Positions 50,674-60,176 of a stretch of DNA of 64,000 nucleotides are shown in pieces. A program made the position numbers and the translations under genes. How positions within the stretch are numbered: the first letter of the stretch is position 1; the number at the start of each line of letters is the position of its first letter. Below the pieces are notes generated by a model that saw only the letters and a program-made list of their open reading frames with translations, was not told the DNA's origin and made no database searches. Location: the NCBI GenBank assembly GCA_910584845.1, contig CAJUDH010000002.1:1-64000 (forward strand). Direction: 5' to 3'. The DNA is from an uncultured Lachnospiraceae bacterium. GTDB taxonomy: Bacteria; Bacillota; Clostridia; Lachnospirales; Lachnospiraceae.

Positions 50674-52539
50674 TCACTTTGCTTTATAAGACAGTGCCCG
50701 GATTGCGTTCAATATGGCGATTACCGACACGCCCACGTCGCCGAACACGGCAGCCCACATCGAAGCCCATCCCAGGGCAACCAATACCAGCACCAGGATT
50801 TTCACGCCAATGGCAAAAAAGATATTCTGCCTGACAATGGACATGGTTTTACGGGCGATCTGGATGGTGTCCGCAATTTTGGAAGGCGCGTCGTCCATGA
50901 TCACCACATCTGCCGCCTCAACGGCCGCATCCGAACCGATCCCCCCCATGGCAATGCCTATGTCCGCCCTGGCCAGCACGGGGGCGTCGTTAATCCCGTC
51001 CCCCACAAAAGCTAAAGTTTTCCCCGGCTGTTTGCGCCCCAGCAATTCTTCTACTTTGGCCACTTTGTCCCCGGGAAGCAGGTTGCCGTATACTTGGGTG
51101 ATCCCCAGCTTTTCCGCCACGGCTTTCCCCACTTCTTCTTTATCCCCGGTGAGCATAACCAAGTTTACTACCCCGTTTTTTGTCAAACTTTTTAAGGCCT
51201 CCGGCACGTCCTCCCGCACCGCGTCGGAAATGACGATAGCCCCTAAATACCCTGACTCATCCGCCAGGTACAAGGTAGTGCCCAAAATAGCAGCCGGGGT
51301 ATCCACCTCTACCTGCTGGCGGTTCATCATTTTCTGGTTGCCAAGATACAAGTCATGCCAGTCGCCGCCGGTTTGTATCCTGGCACAAATGCCGTGGCCG
51401 GGTACCTCCTCGACCGGCCCGATGCGGCTGCCGTCCACATCCTTTCCGTAAGCCTCTTTCACTGACAACGCAATGGGGTGGTTGGAATGGTGTTCCCCCA
51501 ATGCCGCCAATTCCAATAGCGCTTCCCGCGTACCATGCTTAGGCGCCACGTCAACCACCTGGAACTTCCCGGTAGTCAAAGTCCCGGTTTTGTCAAATAC
51601 CACCGTATCCAGGGATCCCATGGCTTCCAGATAGTTGCTCCCTTTCAGCAAGATGCCGTTTTTCGACGCTGCGCCCAAACCGCCAAAAAAGCTTAATGGG
51701 ACGGAGATAACCAGGGCGCAGGGGCAGGAAACCACTAAAAAGCTGCACGCCCGGTAAACCCAGGTGCCCCATCCCCCGCTGGCAGCCAAGGGGGGCACAA
51801 TGGCAAGGGCCAATGCCGACAGGACTACAATCGGCGTATATACCCGGGCGAACCTGGTAATAAAAGCTTCGGCTTTCGCCTTCCGGGAACTGGCGTTTTC
51901 CACCAATTCCAGGATCTTTGCCACAGTGGAATCGTCAAACAGCTTGGTAACCCGCACTTCCAGCACGCCGCTCAAATTGATGGACCCACTCACCACATCC
52001 TGCCCGGCTTCCACTTCCACCGGCATGGATTCGCCCGTAAGGGCTTTGGTATCCAGGCTGGAACTGCCTTTCAGCACCACGCCGTCCAGCGGGACCCGTT
52101 CCCCGGGGCGGATTACAATGGTATCCCCTACTTCTACCTCGTAAGGGTCTACTTGCTCCTCCTGCCCGCCCCTCACCAAATTCGCGTATTCCGGGTTAAT
52201 ATCCATCAATTCCTGGATGGATTTTCTGGACTTGTTTACCGCATAATCATTGAACAGCTCCCCGATTTGGTAAAACAGCATAACGGCCACTGCTTCTTCC
52301 AAAGAACCCACGGCGATAGCCCCGAAAGTCGCCACAGTCATAAGGAAATTCTCGTCAAACACCTGGCCTTTGAACAGGTTCCGGAAAGCCTTCATGGGGA
52401 TGTCATACCCCGCGGACAAATAAGCGGCAATAAAAAGGGGCCACGCAATAACGGGCCTCCCCTCCATTGCCATCGCAAAAAGGAAACTTATGGCGCTTGC
52501 CGTGAGCCGGACCACCATTTTTTTCTGCTTTTTCGTCAT
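50674..52539 (-). CDS. Heavy-metal P1B-type ATPase (Zn/Cd/Pb exporter), no N-terminal HMA domain
   Basis: A 621-residue exporter with eight predicted membrane helices. The actuator loop has ALTGESMPVEV; the metal-selectivity helix has SCPCALVISVPLSFFGG (about residue 271), the form seen in Zn/Cd/Pb pumps; the phosphorylation motif is DKTGTLT (Asp near 315); GDGINDAPVLARADIGIAMG closes the nucleotide domain. The N-terminal metal-binding domain normally fused to such pumps is absent; a separate HMA gene lies 8 bp upstream in the same operon. The ArsR-type regulator further upstream supports Zn/Cd/Pb efflux. Confidence 0.93.
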   Translation of the reverse strand: MTKKQKKMVVRLTASAISFLFAMAMEGRPVIAWPLFIAAYLSAGYDIPMKAFRNLFKGQVFDENFLMTVATFGAIAVGSLEEAVAVMLFYQIGELFNDYAVNKSRKSIQELMDINPEYANLVRGGQEEQVDPYEVEVGDTIVIRPGERVPLDGVVLKGSSSLDTKALTGESMPVEVEAGQDVVSGSINLSGVLEVRVTKLFDDSTVAKILELVENASSRKAKAEAFITRFARVYTPIVVLSALALAIVPPLAASGGWGTWVYRACSFLVVSCPCALVISVPLSFFGGLGAASKNGILLKGSNYLEAMGSLDTVVFDKTGTLTTGKFQVVDVAPKHGTREALLELAALGEHHSNHPIALSVKEAYGKDVDGSRIGPVEEVPGHGICARIQTGGDWHDLYLGNQKMMNRQQVEVDTPAAILGTTLYLADESGYLGAIVISDAVREDVPEALKSLTKNGVVNLVMLTGDKEEVGKAVAEKLGITQVYGNLLPGDKVAKVEELLGRKQPGKTLAFVGDGINDAPVLARADIGIAMGGIGSDAAVEAADVVIMDDAPSKIADTIQIARKTMSIVRQNIFFAIGVKILVLVLVALGWASMWAAVFGDVGVSVIAILNAIRALSYKAK

Positions 52540-52547
52540 AGCCCCTC

Positions 52548-52772
52548 CTAGCGAAGCACCTTAAATTCTGCTTCCGGCTCTATTTTATCCGCGATTTTCC
52601 TGGCCGCCTCCACCACGGCCGCCTCCATGCCGTCCTCTGCCACAATCGTCAGCCGCTGGGTCATAAAGCTCAATGAGGCCTCCTTCACGCCGGGGACTTT
52701 TTTTACGCCATCCTCAATTTTCGCCGCGCAATTGGCACAGCACAAACCTTCTAATTTAATAATTTTTTTCAT
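52548..52772 (-). CDS. Stand-alone heavy-metal-associated (HMA) domain protein
   Basis: A 74-residue ferredoxin-fold metallochaperone: MKKIIKLEGLCCANCAAKIED, with a CxxC (CANC) preceded by a further Cys, then KKVPGVKEASLSFMTQRLTIV and IADKIEPEAEFKVL. It is a separate gene 8 bp upstream of the ATPase, which lacks this domain, so it probably acts as the pump's metal-delivery or regulatory domain in trans. The extra Cys next to CxxC fits Zn/Cd/Pb binding rather than copper. RBS: AAGGAAATG context with AGAGG upstream. Confidence 0.9.
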   Translation of the reverse strand: MKKIIKLEGLCCANCAAKIEDGVKKVPGVKEASLSFMTQRLTIVAEDGMEAAVVEAARKIADKIEPEAEFKVLR

Positions 52773-52869
52773 TTCCTTATCCTCTTTTTTTCCATTTATT
52801 TATTTTATTTAAACGCCTTTCCTCTTTTGGATCCTGTGTTTCCTTTCCGCCCTTAGCGGACTCCCCTCC

Positions 52870-52953
52870 GCCACCGGCGGCTTTCCTTTTCGCGCCTGGC
52901 GGCTTCTTCTTTGCCACCGGCAGCTTTCCTTTTCGCGCTTGGCAGCTTTCTTT
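52870..52953 (-). repeat. Two-copy 43-bp tandem repeat between HMA and cadC genes
   Basis: Two near-identical units (52870-52912 and 52913-52953) share GCCACCGGC(G/A)GCTTTCC then TTTTCGCGC(C/T)TGGC(G/A)GCTT. They lie in the 252-bp gap between cadC and the HMA gene, probably within the transcript. Parts of it are open in frame but without a good start; no protein is claimed. Confidence 0.6.
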
Positions 52954-53024
52954 GAAGCTGTTTGTTTCGGATATTTGTTATCTGATGTTATCCCTTATTT
53001 TTTGCATCGGCCACCCTGGTCCGC

Positions 53025-53411
53025 TTACTCGCTAATGTGCTCCATACCCTGGGCCAATATGGTCTGGATATGGGAATCGGCCAAGCGGTAAAATACCGCT
53101 TTCCCTTCCCTGCGGAAAGATACCAGGCGCATCTGTTTTAACAGCCGGAGCTGGTGGGAAATCGCCGACTGGCCCATCTGCAGAAGTTTGGCAATGTCGC
53201 ACACACACATTTCCGATTGGCTAAGCACATATAAAATTTTAATCCTGGTAGAATCCCCAAACACTTTAAAAAATTCCGACAAATCTATCAGCTGTTGCTC
53301 ATTGGGCATAGCCTTTTCCACTTTCCCCACAATCTCTTCATGGACATGGATAAATTCACAGGAACCTTCCTCCACCTCCCGTTCAATCCTCTCCCTCTCC
53401 GCTTCGGTCAT
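53025..53411 (-). CDS. cadC: ArsR/SmtB-family metal-sensing repressor, CadC-like
   Basis: A 128-residue winged-helix repressor. The metal-sensing helix carries SEMCVCDIAKLLQMGQSAISHQLRLLKQM, with the CVC motif (alpha-3 site) used by CadC/ArsR for soft metals; a further Cys in EGSCEFIHVHEE near the N-terminus can complete a CadC-type site with Zn/Cd/Pb. RREGKAVFYRLADSHIQTIL is the wing and dimer helix. The start is ATG behind GGAGGG; a 21-codon upstream extension is rejected. An operator-like palindrome (53486-53505) lies upstream. Predicted to repress this operon until metal binds. Confidence 0.9.
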   Translation of the reverse strand: MTEAERERIEREVEEGSCEFIHVHEEIVGKVEKAMPNEQQLIDLSEFFKVFGDSTRIKILYVLSQSEMCVCDIAKLLQMGQSAISHQLRLLKQMRLVSFRREGKAVFYRLADSHIQTILAQGMEHISE

Positions 53412-53485
53412 AGCGTCCCTCCGTTTCTGTTTCAGGCGCCTTTTGAGGCGCCCCCCGATATGGAATAGGTCCATTTTGGTTTATT

Positions 53486-53505
53486 ATATGAACAACTATT
53501 CATAT
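53486..53505 (-). promoter_or_regulatory. ArsR/SmtB-type operator of the metal-export operon
   Basis: ATATGAA-caacta-TTCATAT is a perfect 7-6-7 palindrome. It resembles the ATATGAA...TTCATAT operators of CadC/SmtB proteins and lies about 75 bp upstream of the repressor start. Confidence 0.75.
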
Positions 53506-53562
53506 GTTTATATTATCATGTTTTTCCGGTTTGTCAATACCTATTTCTTTTACCCGCAAAAA

Positions 53563-53615
53563 TAGAAAGCCGCCCGGCGCAACGAAAACCTTGATTTGCG
53601 CGCCGGACGGCTTAT
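53563..53615 (-). terminator. Terminator of the MATE exporter gene
   Basis: On the minus strand AAGCCGTCCGGCGC pairs with GCGCCGGGCGGCTT (one mismatch) and is followed by TCTATTTTTG. It lies 67 bp beyond the MATE stop codon. Confidence 0.75.
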
Positions 53616-53681
53616 GAAAAAATACGTTACCGATCTGCCATAGGGCATGGATTCACTTCCCCACACCCCAAGGGCCCTTTT

Positions 53682-55061
53682 CTACACATGGCTGGAAACA
53701 TCCCGCCTCCCCCTGATTTTTAATTTGCTGAAAAACAGGTAATATACCAAAAACAAAACCGTAGTCACCACCCAGGTCAGCGGGTAGCTGAACATGATGG
53801 TATACATATTGCGGTGCATAGGCACCGCCACCAAGACCCATGCCACCCGAAGGACACATACGCCCCCACAGCACAGCAGCATAGGGATCCAGCAGTCCCC
53901 CACGCCCCTTAAGGCCCCGGACAAAATCTCGATGGAAACATAGGCCACATACATGGGGGACAGGTAGTGGACCATGGCGATCCCAATGGAAATTACCCCA
54001 GGGTCTGAAGTAAACAGCCGGAACCCGTAAACCCCCCAATGATAGACCAATGCCGACAAGGCCAGGGAAGATACAATCGTCATAACCATACAGTTTTTCA
54101 CGCCGCTGCGGACCCGTTGCATTTTTCCGGCGCCAAAATTCTGCCCCACAAAAGTGGTGGCGGAAATGCCAAAAGCGCAGACGACCATCCAAAACACGCT
54201 GTCCAGCTTGCTGTAGGATGCCCAGGCCGCCACGGAATCTGTCCCCAGGGAATTGATAGCCGACTGGATAATTACATTGGATAACCCGTAAGTCACCGAC
54301 TGCAGCCCGGACGGGAAGCCGATACGGACCATCCTTGCCAACATCCTGCGGTCCAGGCACAGCTTTTTCCATTCCAGCCGGTGCATATCTTTGGTCCGCA
54401 GTAACGCCACCGTTACCATCCCCGCGCTTAAAGCCTGGGAAAAAACCGTTGCCAGGGCCGCCCCCAGGACGCCCAGTTTGCACACCACCACCAGCACCAC
54501 ATCCAAGGCAATGTTAATCAGGCAGCTGGCAATAAGGAAGTACAACGGGCGTTTGGAATCGCCCACCGCACGCAAAATGGCCGCCCCGGAATTATAAGCC
54601 AGATTGCCTACAATCCCGGCAAAATAAACGCGCAGGTAAAGTATGGACATATCCATCACTTCCTCCGGCGTCTTCATGGCCTTTAGCATCCAGGGGGCCA
54701 AAAAAATCCCCAAAACCGTCATAACAGCCCCGGCCAGGACGCTGAAAGCCAAAAAGGTATGGACGGCATACCCCACCATGTCCCCTCTTTTACCTCCGTA
54801 ATACTGGGACACCAGCACAGCCGCCCCGGAAGAAAGCCCCACAAAAAATCCTACTACCATCTGTGTCAGCATCCCTGTGGAACCGGCTACCGCCGACAAG
54901 GCTTCTTTGCCTACAAAACGCCCTACAATCATCGCGTCCGCCGCATTATACAGCTGCTGAAAAAACGTCCCAAATAATATCGGGAAAAAGAACAGTAAAA
55001 TCTGCTGCCAGATCAGCCCTTCCGTGATCTGGTTTTTCTTCTCCGCTACCTGACGCCCCAT
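53682..55061 (-). CDS. MATE-family efflux transporter (second copy)
   Basis: A 459-residue membrane protein with about 12 helices. Landmarks: ILLFFFPILFGTFFQQLYNAADAMIVGRFVGKEALSAV in the first half and RIGFPSGLQSVTYGLSNVIIQSAINSLGTDSVAAW in the second, the two homologous bundles of MATE proteins of the DinF branch. Exports drugs or metabolites using an ion gradient. It differs from the first MATE gene in this window (37696-39108), so they are not a recent duplication. AAAGGG precedes the ATG. Monocistronic, with a terminator at 53563-53615. Confidence 0.9.
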   Translation of the reverse strand: MGRQVAEKKNQITEGLIWQQILLFFFPILFGTFFQQLYNAADAMIVGRFVGKEALSAVAGSTGMLTQMVVGFFVGLSSGAAVLVSQYYGGKRGDMVGYAVHTFLAFSVLAGAVMTVLGIFLAPWMLKAMKTPEEVMDMSILYLRVYFAGIVGNLAYNSGAAILRAVGDSKRPLYFLIASCLINIALDVVLVVVCKLGVLGAALATVFSQALSAGMVTVALLRTKDMHRLEWKKLCLDRRMLARMVRIGFPSGLQSVTYGLSNVIIQSAINSLGTDSVAAWASYSKLDSVFWMVVCAFGISATTFVGQNFGAGKMQRVRSGVKNCMVMTIVSSLALSALVYHWGVYGFRLFTSDPGVISIGIAMVHYLSPMYVAYVSIEILSGALRGVGDCWIPMLLCCGGVCVLRVAWVLVAVPMHRNMYTIMFSYPLTWVVTTVLFLVYYLFFSKLKIRGRRDVSSHV

Positions 55062-55194
55062 GGAAACCGACCCTTTCTTTGTGTACTTTCATGCCATATG
55101 TAATGAATATAAGGATACCACAAAAGCGCCGTAGTTGCCATAGGGAAATTCTCTGTTTTTCCGTGCCCCTGGCCAGGGCTTGCCTTATAAAAAG

Positions 55195-55320
55195 GCCCCG
55201 GGGGCTGTTGCACTAAAATCATGTGGCAGCCCCTATTTTGTATTGAAAAATAGCTTTTTCTATAAAAAAAGAAGGGGCTGCTACACGGGTTAGTAACCCC
55301 CCGTGCAACAGCCCCCCGGC
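55195..55320. repeat. 126-bp nested inverted repeat, MITE-like
   Basis: The outer arms (55195-55213 and 55303-55320) are complementary over 17 or more bases with core GGGGGCTGTTGCAC. A second pair of arms, GTGGCAGCCCC (55223-55233) and GGGGCTGCTAC (55274-55284), pairs inside, and GAAAAATAGCTTTTTC is central. Alternatively each half folds on its own because GGGGCTG...CAGCCCC occurs in both. It lies between two minus-strand genes, beyond the stop of the sugar permease gene, and could terminate that transcript. Confidence 0.7.
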
Positions 55321-55325
55321 AAAAC

Positions 55326-56693
55326 CTAGGCCCTGTTACCTGCCAGCTTCGCATTGGCCTGTTCCACTTTCAGCTTGGAAAGCAGCAGCGTAATAATCAA
55401 ATTAATCACCATAGGAATCCAAAGGTACATAAAATACAGCATCTGTATACAGGAATCCGCCTGTATGGGGTGGTTGGCAATATATCCGCTGGCAGCCAGC
55501 ATCCAGCCGGCCAGGGCCGTTCCAATGCCGCCGCCGATCTTTACCCCCAGGGAAGTGCAGGAGAACATGGTTCCGTCAATCCGTTTGTGCCTGGTAAGGA
55601 AAGTGTATTCTGAGCAAGCCGCGATCAATGCATTCAAGTCCCCTTGCAGCGGGCTCATGCCAATGGCCGCCAGCCCTGAAAAAACCAGCATCATGGGGAC
55701 GTTCCCCAAATACCCCCCTACAATGACCAGGACACGGGCCAAGGTAGCCAAGGCATAGCCTGCCAGATTGATTTTATACATCCCCTTCATTTTCTTTACC
55801 AATATGGGGGTCATAACCAGGCCGGCAATCAGCGGGACGTTTATCGCCACGGAAAATACGCCTAAAAGGGAAGCGTCCCCTAAAATATAAGTCATAAAAT
55901 AAATTCCCATGTTCAATGTAGCCGTATAAATTTGGGTCAGGATATACACACAGCAGATAATGATATAAAATTTATTGGCAGCCAGCATTTGAGCCGCTTG
56001 GCCTAAACTGTACTTCTCCTTTTTCCCCTCTTCTTTTTTGCCGGCCCCTTCGTCCAGCTCTTCAGACGGGAGCTCTTTTACCGAAAATACAGAAAGGGAA
56101 TTGACTGCCAGCCCGATAACCGCATATATAATGGCCACGGCCCGCCACCCCTCTGCCCCGCCTCCCATGGATTTTACAAAGTCCACGGTTATGGCCTGGA
56201 TCAGGAGGCTGGTTCCAAAAGCAAACATAAAGCGGATAGAACCCATCTGCACCCGTTCCCCCCCGTTTTTTGTAACCAGGGCAGTCAGTGCGGAATAGGC
56301 AATGTTGTTGGCCGTATAAAATACCGCGTTCAGCAAGCTATAAGCGATGAAAAACCAGGCATATTTCGCCCCTTCCCCCCAATTCGCCGGAATCATGAAT
56401 ATGGAAGCCAAGGCGGCGGCACATCCAAAATACCCCCAGAACATCCAAGGGCGCGCCTTCCCCATCCTGCTTTTTGTTTTGTCAATCATGGATCCAAAGA
56501 AAATGTCCGTCACCCCGTCAAACAGCTTGGAAAACATCATCAAAGTGCCTACGATGCCTGCATTGAGCCCTACGGTGTCCGTCAAGTAAATCATGACAAA
56601 GGAAGACAACAAGGCATATACCACGTTTCCCGCCACATCCCCGGAACCATATCCTACTTTGTTATACCACTTTAAATATTTTCTTTCTTCCAT
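55326..56693 (-). CDS. Sugar:cation symporter, GPH family (MFS)
   Basis: A 455-residue 12-helix permease of the glycoside-pentoside-hexuronide:cation symporter family, like LacS/MelB. Typical features are KVGYGSGDVAGNVVYALLSSFVMIYLTDTVG in helix 1, the loop MIDKTKSRMGKARPWMFWG, and NNIAYSALTALVTKN. It lacks a C-terminal IIA-like domain. It lies 243 bp downstream of the beta-galactosidase gene on the same strand and probably imports the beta-galactoside that the enzyme cleaves. Start chosen at MEERKYLKW behind AAGGAG; the longer frame has no signal. Confidence 0.9.
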   Translation of the reverse strand: MEERKYLKWYNKVGYGSGDVAGNVVYALLSSFVMIYLTDTVGLNAGIVGTLMMFSKLFDGVTDIFFGSMIDKTKSRMGKARPWMFWGYFGCAAALASIFMIPANWGEGAKYAWFFIAYSLLNAVFYTANNIAYSALTALVTKNGGERVQMGSIRFMFAFGTSLLIQAITVDFVKSMGGGAEGWRAVAIIYAVIGLAVNSLSVFSVKELPSEELDEGAGKKEEGKKEKYSLGQAAQMLAANKFYIIICCVYILTQIYTATLNMGIYFMTYILGDASLLGVFSVAINVPLIAGLVMTPILVKKMKGMYKINLAGYALATLARVLVIVGGYLGNVPMMLVFSGLAAIGMSPLQGDLNALIAACSEYTFLTRHKRIDGTMFSCTSLGVKIGGGIGTALAGWMLAASGYIANHPIQADSCIQMLYFMYLWIPMVINLIITLLLSKLKVEQANAKLAGNRA

Positions 56694-56936
56694 CCTTTTT
56701 CTCCTTATCAATGCCATGTACTCCCGGAACCTCCCTATGTACCTGCCCTTGCGTTTCCGTTTCCGCCATATGCACATAAATTTAACCGCCGCCATTCCAC
56801 GGCCGCCTCATAAACCGATATGCCTGGCAAAAACCGCATCACAAACTCCGGCACAAAAAGGCTTTGAAAGCACATTGTAGTAAGGGGCAGCATTTTCCCG
56901 GGCCGCCCTTGCCGCAAGTAAAACCGGCTTCCATCC

Positions 56937-59900
56937 TCACCGGCCAGGCGCCTTGCAGGGGATTAAGCGCATTTCATAAGAAAATTTCTGCTCGTTTAGG
57001 CGATACTCCTCTTTCAGCCGTGGGCCGCAGCTATGGGACCCGATCCCGTTTTGGCCATAATCCAGGCACAAGACCGTAAAACCGGAAGGGGCCAGCTCAT
57101 AATTATGTTTTTTCTCCGTCAACTCTTCTTGGGTAAAGGGCGAGGCGTTAAAAGAAAATTCCCTGGGGGACACCGCTATCAGGCTGTAGCCTTCCCCTTC
57201 CAGCGCCACATAGTCGCAGCCACAATGGCTGCCGTTTTCCTGGGGCCTTAAGTAATCTTCATGGAGGCGGGAAACATCACTGTGGAATATACCGTGGTAG
57301 GCGGCCTGGCATTTATCCCGATAACTTTCCTGAGGGCCCATACCACAATAAACCACCTGGCTTAGCCCCTGGTCCAAAAAAAGCCGGAGGCCGAACCGGG
57401 GAAGCTCCGGAAATTCCGGATTTTTCTCTACATCCATCGTTACATGGACCGCCCCGTCAGGCAAAACCTTCCACCAAACATCCATATCCAGGATCTTCTG
57501 TATTGTAGGCGCCGACAGGGACATGGTGCTGTGGATAACCAGGCCATCCCCTTCCTGGCGCCAGTTGGACTCATAAGCCCTGGAAGCCGCCCAGTCGTAA
57601 TGGGCGCGCAGCCATTCTTCTTTTATGGCCTTGTCGTTATCCGTTGGGGCCCTCCAAATGTTTACTTCCATGGGCCTGCCCAGCAGTTTTTTCCCTTTAT
57701 ACTCCATCTGGCAAAATATCCCTTTCCGTTTGTCATATTGATAGGAAAACCCTTCCCCCTGCACCTTTAAATAGGTTTCGCCTTCCACTACTTGGGGCCT
57801 CTTTTCTGGCCATGGGCGGCCGGACAAAAGCCCTGCCGCCATCTGGTTCCTCCCGTCGGCATTTTCCAGCAAAATCTCGTCAAACCCCAGCTCATGGCCC
57901 TCTTTTACGGCTTTGTCCCCTTTTTTCCGGTAATAGGCCAGCCTCAGATAAACCTTGCCTTTTTCCGGCACGTCCAGATCCAGTTTAACCACCCCGGCCC
58001 TACGGGGCGGGATGGAAGGGCAAGGGACCATGCCTTCCGCCTGTAGTTCGCCGTCGCTGCGCACTTCATACCCGATTGACAGGTAATCTTTTAAATCTGT
58101 AAAATCCATATAATTGTAAAGGTATACTTCTTTCGTATCCGGATCAAACTTCATTACCCTTGCCGGCCGGTGCACGTTTTTGAATTCCAAAAGCCCCGTA
58201 TGTACGGTGCGGTCAGGATATACCAGGCCGTCCATGCAAAAATTCCCGTCATGGACCTTCTCCCCGTGATCCCCCCCGTAAAAATATATTTTTTTCCCGT
58301 TATCCGCTTTTCCATGGCTGACGGCATGGTCACACCATTCCCACACAAACCCCCCACAGATCTGGCTATGTTGGTGGAATACCTGGAAATAATCCTCCAG
58401 GTCGCCGGGGCCGTTCCCCATGGCATGGCAATATTCACACAAGATCAAGGGCTTGTCCGGGCTTTGCCGCAAATATTGGCCAATTTCCTCAAAAGAAGGG
58501 TACATCCGGCTGTAAAGGTCCAGGTAGGAATAGTCGTATTTTTTCTTGTCGCCCCTATATAAAGCGCTTTCATAATGGGTCAGCCGGCCAGGGTCAAACT
58601 CCTTCGTCCATTTCAGCGCCGCCTCAAAATTGCAGCCATAGGCGCTCTCGTTCCCCATAGACCAGATCACCACACAAGGGCGGTTTTTGTCCCTCTGCAC
58701 GCATTTTTGGACCCGGTCCAATATGGCCTCCTTAAATTCAGGGTTATCTGCGATCGGCTCATTCCACCGTTTACTTTTGTTGTCAAAGCCATTATCCTCA
58801 TAAAACAGCTCGGCCGGCCCGTGGCTTTCCACGTCAGCCTCGTCGATGACCCAAAACCCATATTCGTCGCAAAGCTGATAAAACAGCGGGGAATTGGGGT
58901 AATGGCTGGTGCGTATGGCATTTACATTATGCTGTTTCATTAAAACCAAATCTTTTTTCATCTGCTCCACACAGATGGCAGGCCCCGTCAACGGGTCGGA
59001 ATCATGCCGGTTCACCCCTCTAAATTTCACTGGTGCACCGTTACAATATACTGCCTGGCCACGGATTTGGATTTCCCGGATCCCCACCCGGTCCACAATC
59101 GTTTCCTGCACCGTCTCGATCACCAGCCAATACAGGTAGGGGGTTTCCGGGCTCCACAAGGCCGGGTTGTCTACCCGGAGCTTTATCCTGCACCGGTTTC
59201 CCGCCGCGTCCTGTTTAATGCGCCAGCTGTCCACGGCCTGTTGGTTGTGGTCTAGGAGCGTAACCTTGGTAGGGGCAATATGGTGAAAATAGTCCAGCTG
59301 CAGGCTGACCCAGGCTTGTCCCCCTTCCTGCCCTGCTTGGACGAAATAGTCAAACACCCCCTCCTGGGGACGTTTTAGCAGATAGACATCGCGGAATATC
59401 CCGCTCATCCGGAACTTGTCCTGATCCTCCAGATAGCTCCCGTCGCACCATTTTAGGGCCAGCACCGCCAGTTTGTTCCTGCCTTCCTTCAAATAATCGG
59501 TAACGTCAAATTCCGTAGTGGAATGGGACACCTGGCTGTACCCCACATAAGCGCCGTTAAGCCACACGTAAAAGCAGGAATCAACCCCCTCAAAATTTAA
59601 ATAGGCCATGGGGGCAGCCGCTTCTTTTACGTACCAAAATTCACGGATGTAAGCCCCACAAGGGTTGTCCGCAGGCACATAGGGCGGGTCGAAAGGGAAA
59701 GGGTAACGGAAATTGGTATACTGGTGTACGTCATACCCATAATTTTGCCACACCCCCGGCACCATTACTTTGTCGTAATAGCCGGCATCGTAATCGGTTT
59801 CATAAAAACGGTCTTTTAAATCATAAACACTCTCGTAATACTGGAAGGCCCATTCCCCTGTCAGCATCTCAATACGGTCTGATAATTCCCGGTGCTCCAC

Positions 59901-60002
59901 CAGGGAATCCACGAAACCCGACGACGGTATATAATAGGACCGGTCTGGCATCACATGGTCGTGAAGCATCTGCAACGTTTCATAATATTTGGGGACAATC
60001 AT
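56937..60002 (-). CDS. lacZ: Beta-galactosidase, glycoside hydrolase family 2
   Basis: A 1,021-residue enzyme, the size of E. coli LacZ. The N-terminal sugar-binding jelly roll (YIREFWYVK, MSGIFRDVYLLKRP), the immunoglobulin-like domains, the TIM barrel and the C-terminal beta-sandwich are all present. The acid/base is Glu in IWSMGNES (near residue 452), and the nucleophile is Glu in LCEYCHAMGN (near 518). FRGVNRHDSDPLTG is the LacZ-type strand. It hydrolyses lactose and other beta-galactosides in the cytoplasm. GGAGG precedes the chosen ATG; 60 upstream codons are rejected. Transcribed divergently from an AraC-type regulator, with the permease downstream. Confidence 0.96.
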   Translation of the reverse strand: MIVPKYYETLQMLHDHVMPDRSYYIPSSGFVDSLVEHRELSDRIEMLTGEWAFQYYESVYDLKDRFYETDYDAGYYDKVMVPGVWQNYGYDVHQYTNFRYPFPFDPPYVPADNPCGAYIREFWYVKEAAAPMAYLNFEGVDSCFYVWLNGAYVGYSQVSHSTTEFDVTDYLKEGRNKLAVLALKWCDGSYLEDQDKFRMSGIFRDVYLLKRPQEGVFDYFVQAGQEGGQAWVSLQLDYFHHIAPTKVTLLDHNQQAVDSWRIKQDAAGNRCRIKLRVDNPALWSPETPYLYWLVIETVQETIVDRVGIREIQIRGQAVYCNGAPVKFRGVNRHDSDPLTGPAICVEQMKKDLVLMKQHNVNAIRTSHYPNSPLFYQLCDEYGFWVIDEADVESHGPAELFYEDNGFDNKSKRWNEPIADNPEFKEAILDRVQKCVQRDKNRPCVVIWSMGNESAYGCNFEAALKWTKEFDPGRLTHYESALYRGDKKKYDYSYLDLYSRMYPSFEEIGQYLRQSPDKPLILCEYCHAMGNGPGDLEDYFQVFHQHSQICGGFVWEWCDHAVSHGKADNGKKIYFYGGDHGEKVHDGNFCMDGLVYPDRTVHTGLLEFKNVHRPARVMKFDPDTKEVYLYNYMDFTDLKDYLSIGYEVRSDGELQAEGMVPCPSIPPRRAGVVKLDLDVPEKGKVYLRLAYYRKKGDKAVKEGHELGFDEILLENADGRNQMAAGLLSGRPWPEKRPQVVEGETYLKVQGEGFSYQYDKRKGIFCQMEYKGKKLLGRPMEVNIWRAPTDNDKAIKEEWLRAHYDWAASRAYESNWRQEGDGLVIHSTMSLSAPTIQKILDMDVWWKVLPDGAVHVTMDVEKNPEFPELPRFGLRLFLDQGLSQVVYCGMGPQESYRDKCQAAYHGIFHSDVSRLHEDYLRPQENGSHCGCDYVALEGEGYSLIAVSPREFSFNASPFTQEELTEKKHNYELAPSGFTVLCLDYGQNGIGSHSCGPRLKEEYRLNEQKFSYEMRLIPCKAPGR

Positions 60003-60176
60003 GAGATAACCTCCTTTTCTTTCCTGATGTACATTCCGATACCCTCTTAAGCCCTTCCTTGCCCGGCCACTGCCTTGCCAGCGCCAGGACGCTGCCATTT
60101 TTGCTTTAGCTGCTTTCATGGCCTTATTATATAGGTCAAAATGCTCAATATCCATAGCTTTCATTGGACAAAATAT

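Noticed and set aside
52773..53024. Lys/Ala/Gly-rich minus-strand open frame over the tandem repeat
   Set aside because: No usable start codon with a ribosome binding site; composition reflects the repeat.
53653..54483. 276-codon minus-strand frame overlapping the second MATE gene
   Set aside because: Gly/Pro/Arg-rich shadow frame inside an unmistakable MATE exporter.
37696..55061. Idea that the two MATE exporters are a recent duplication
   Set aside because: Their sequences differ throughout and the surrounding genes are unrelated.
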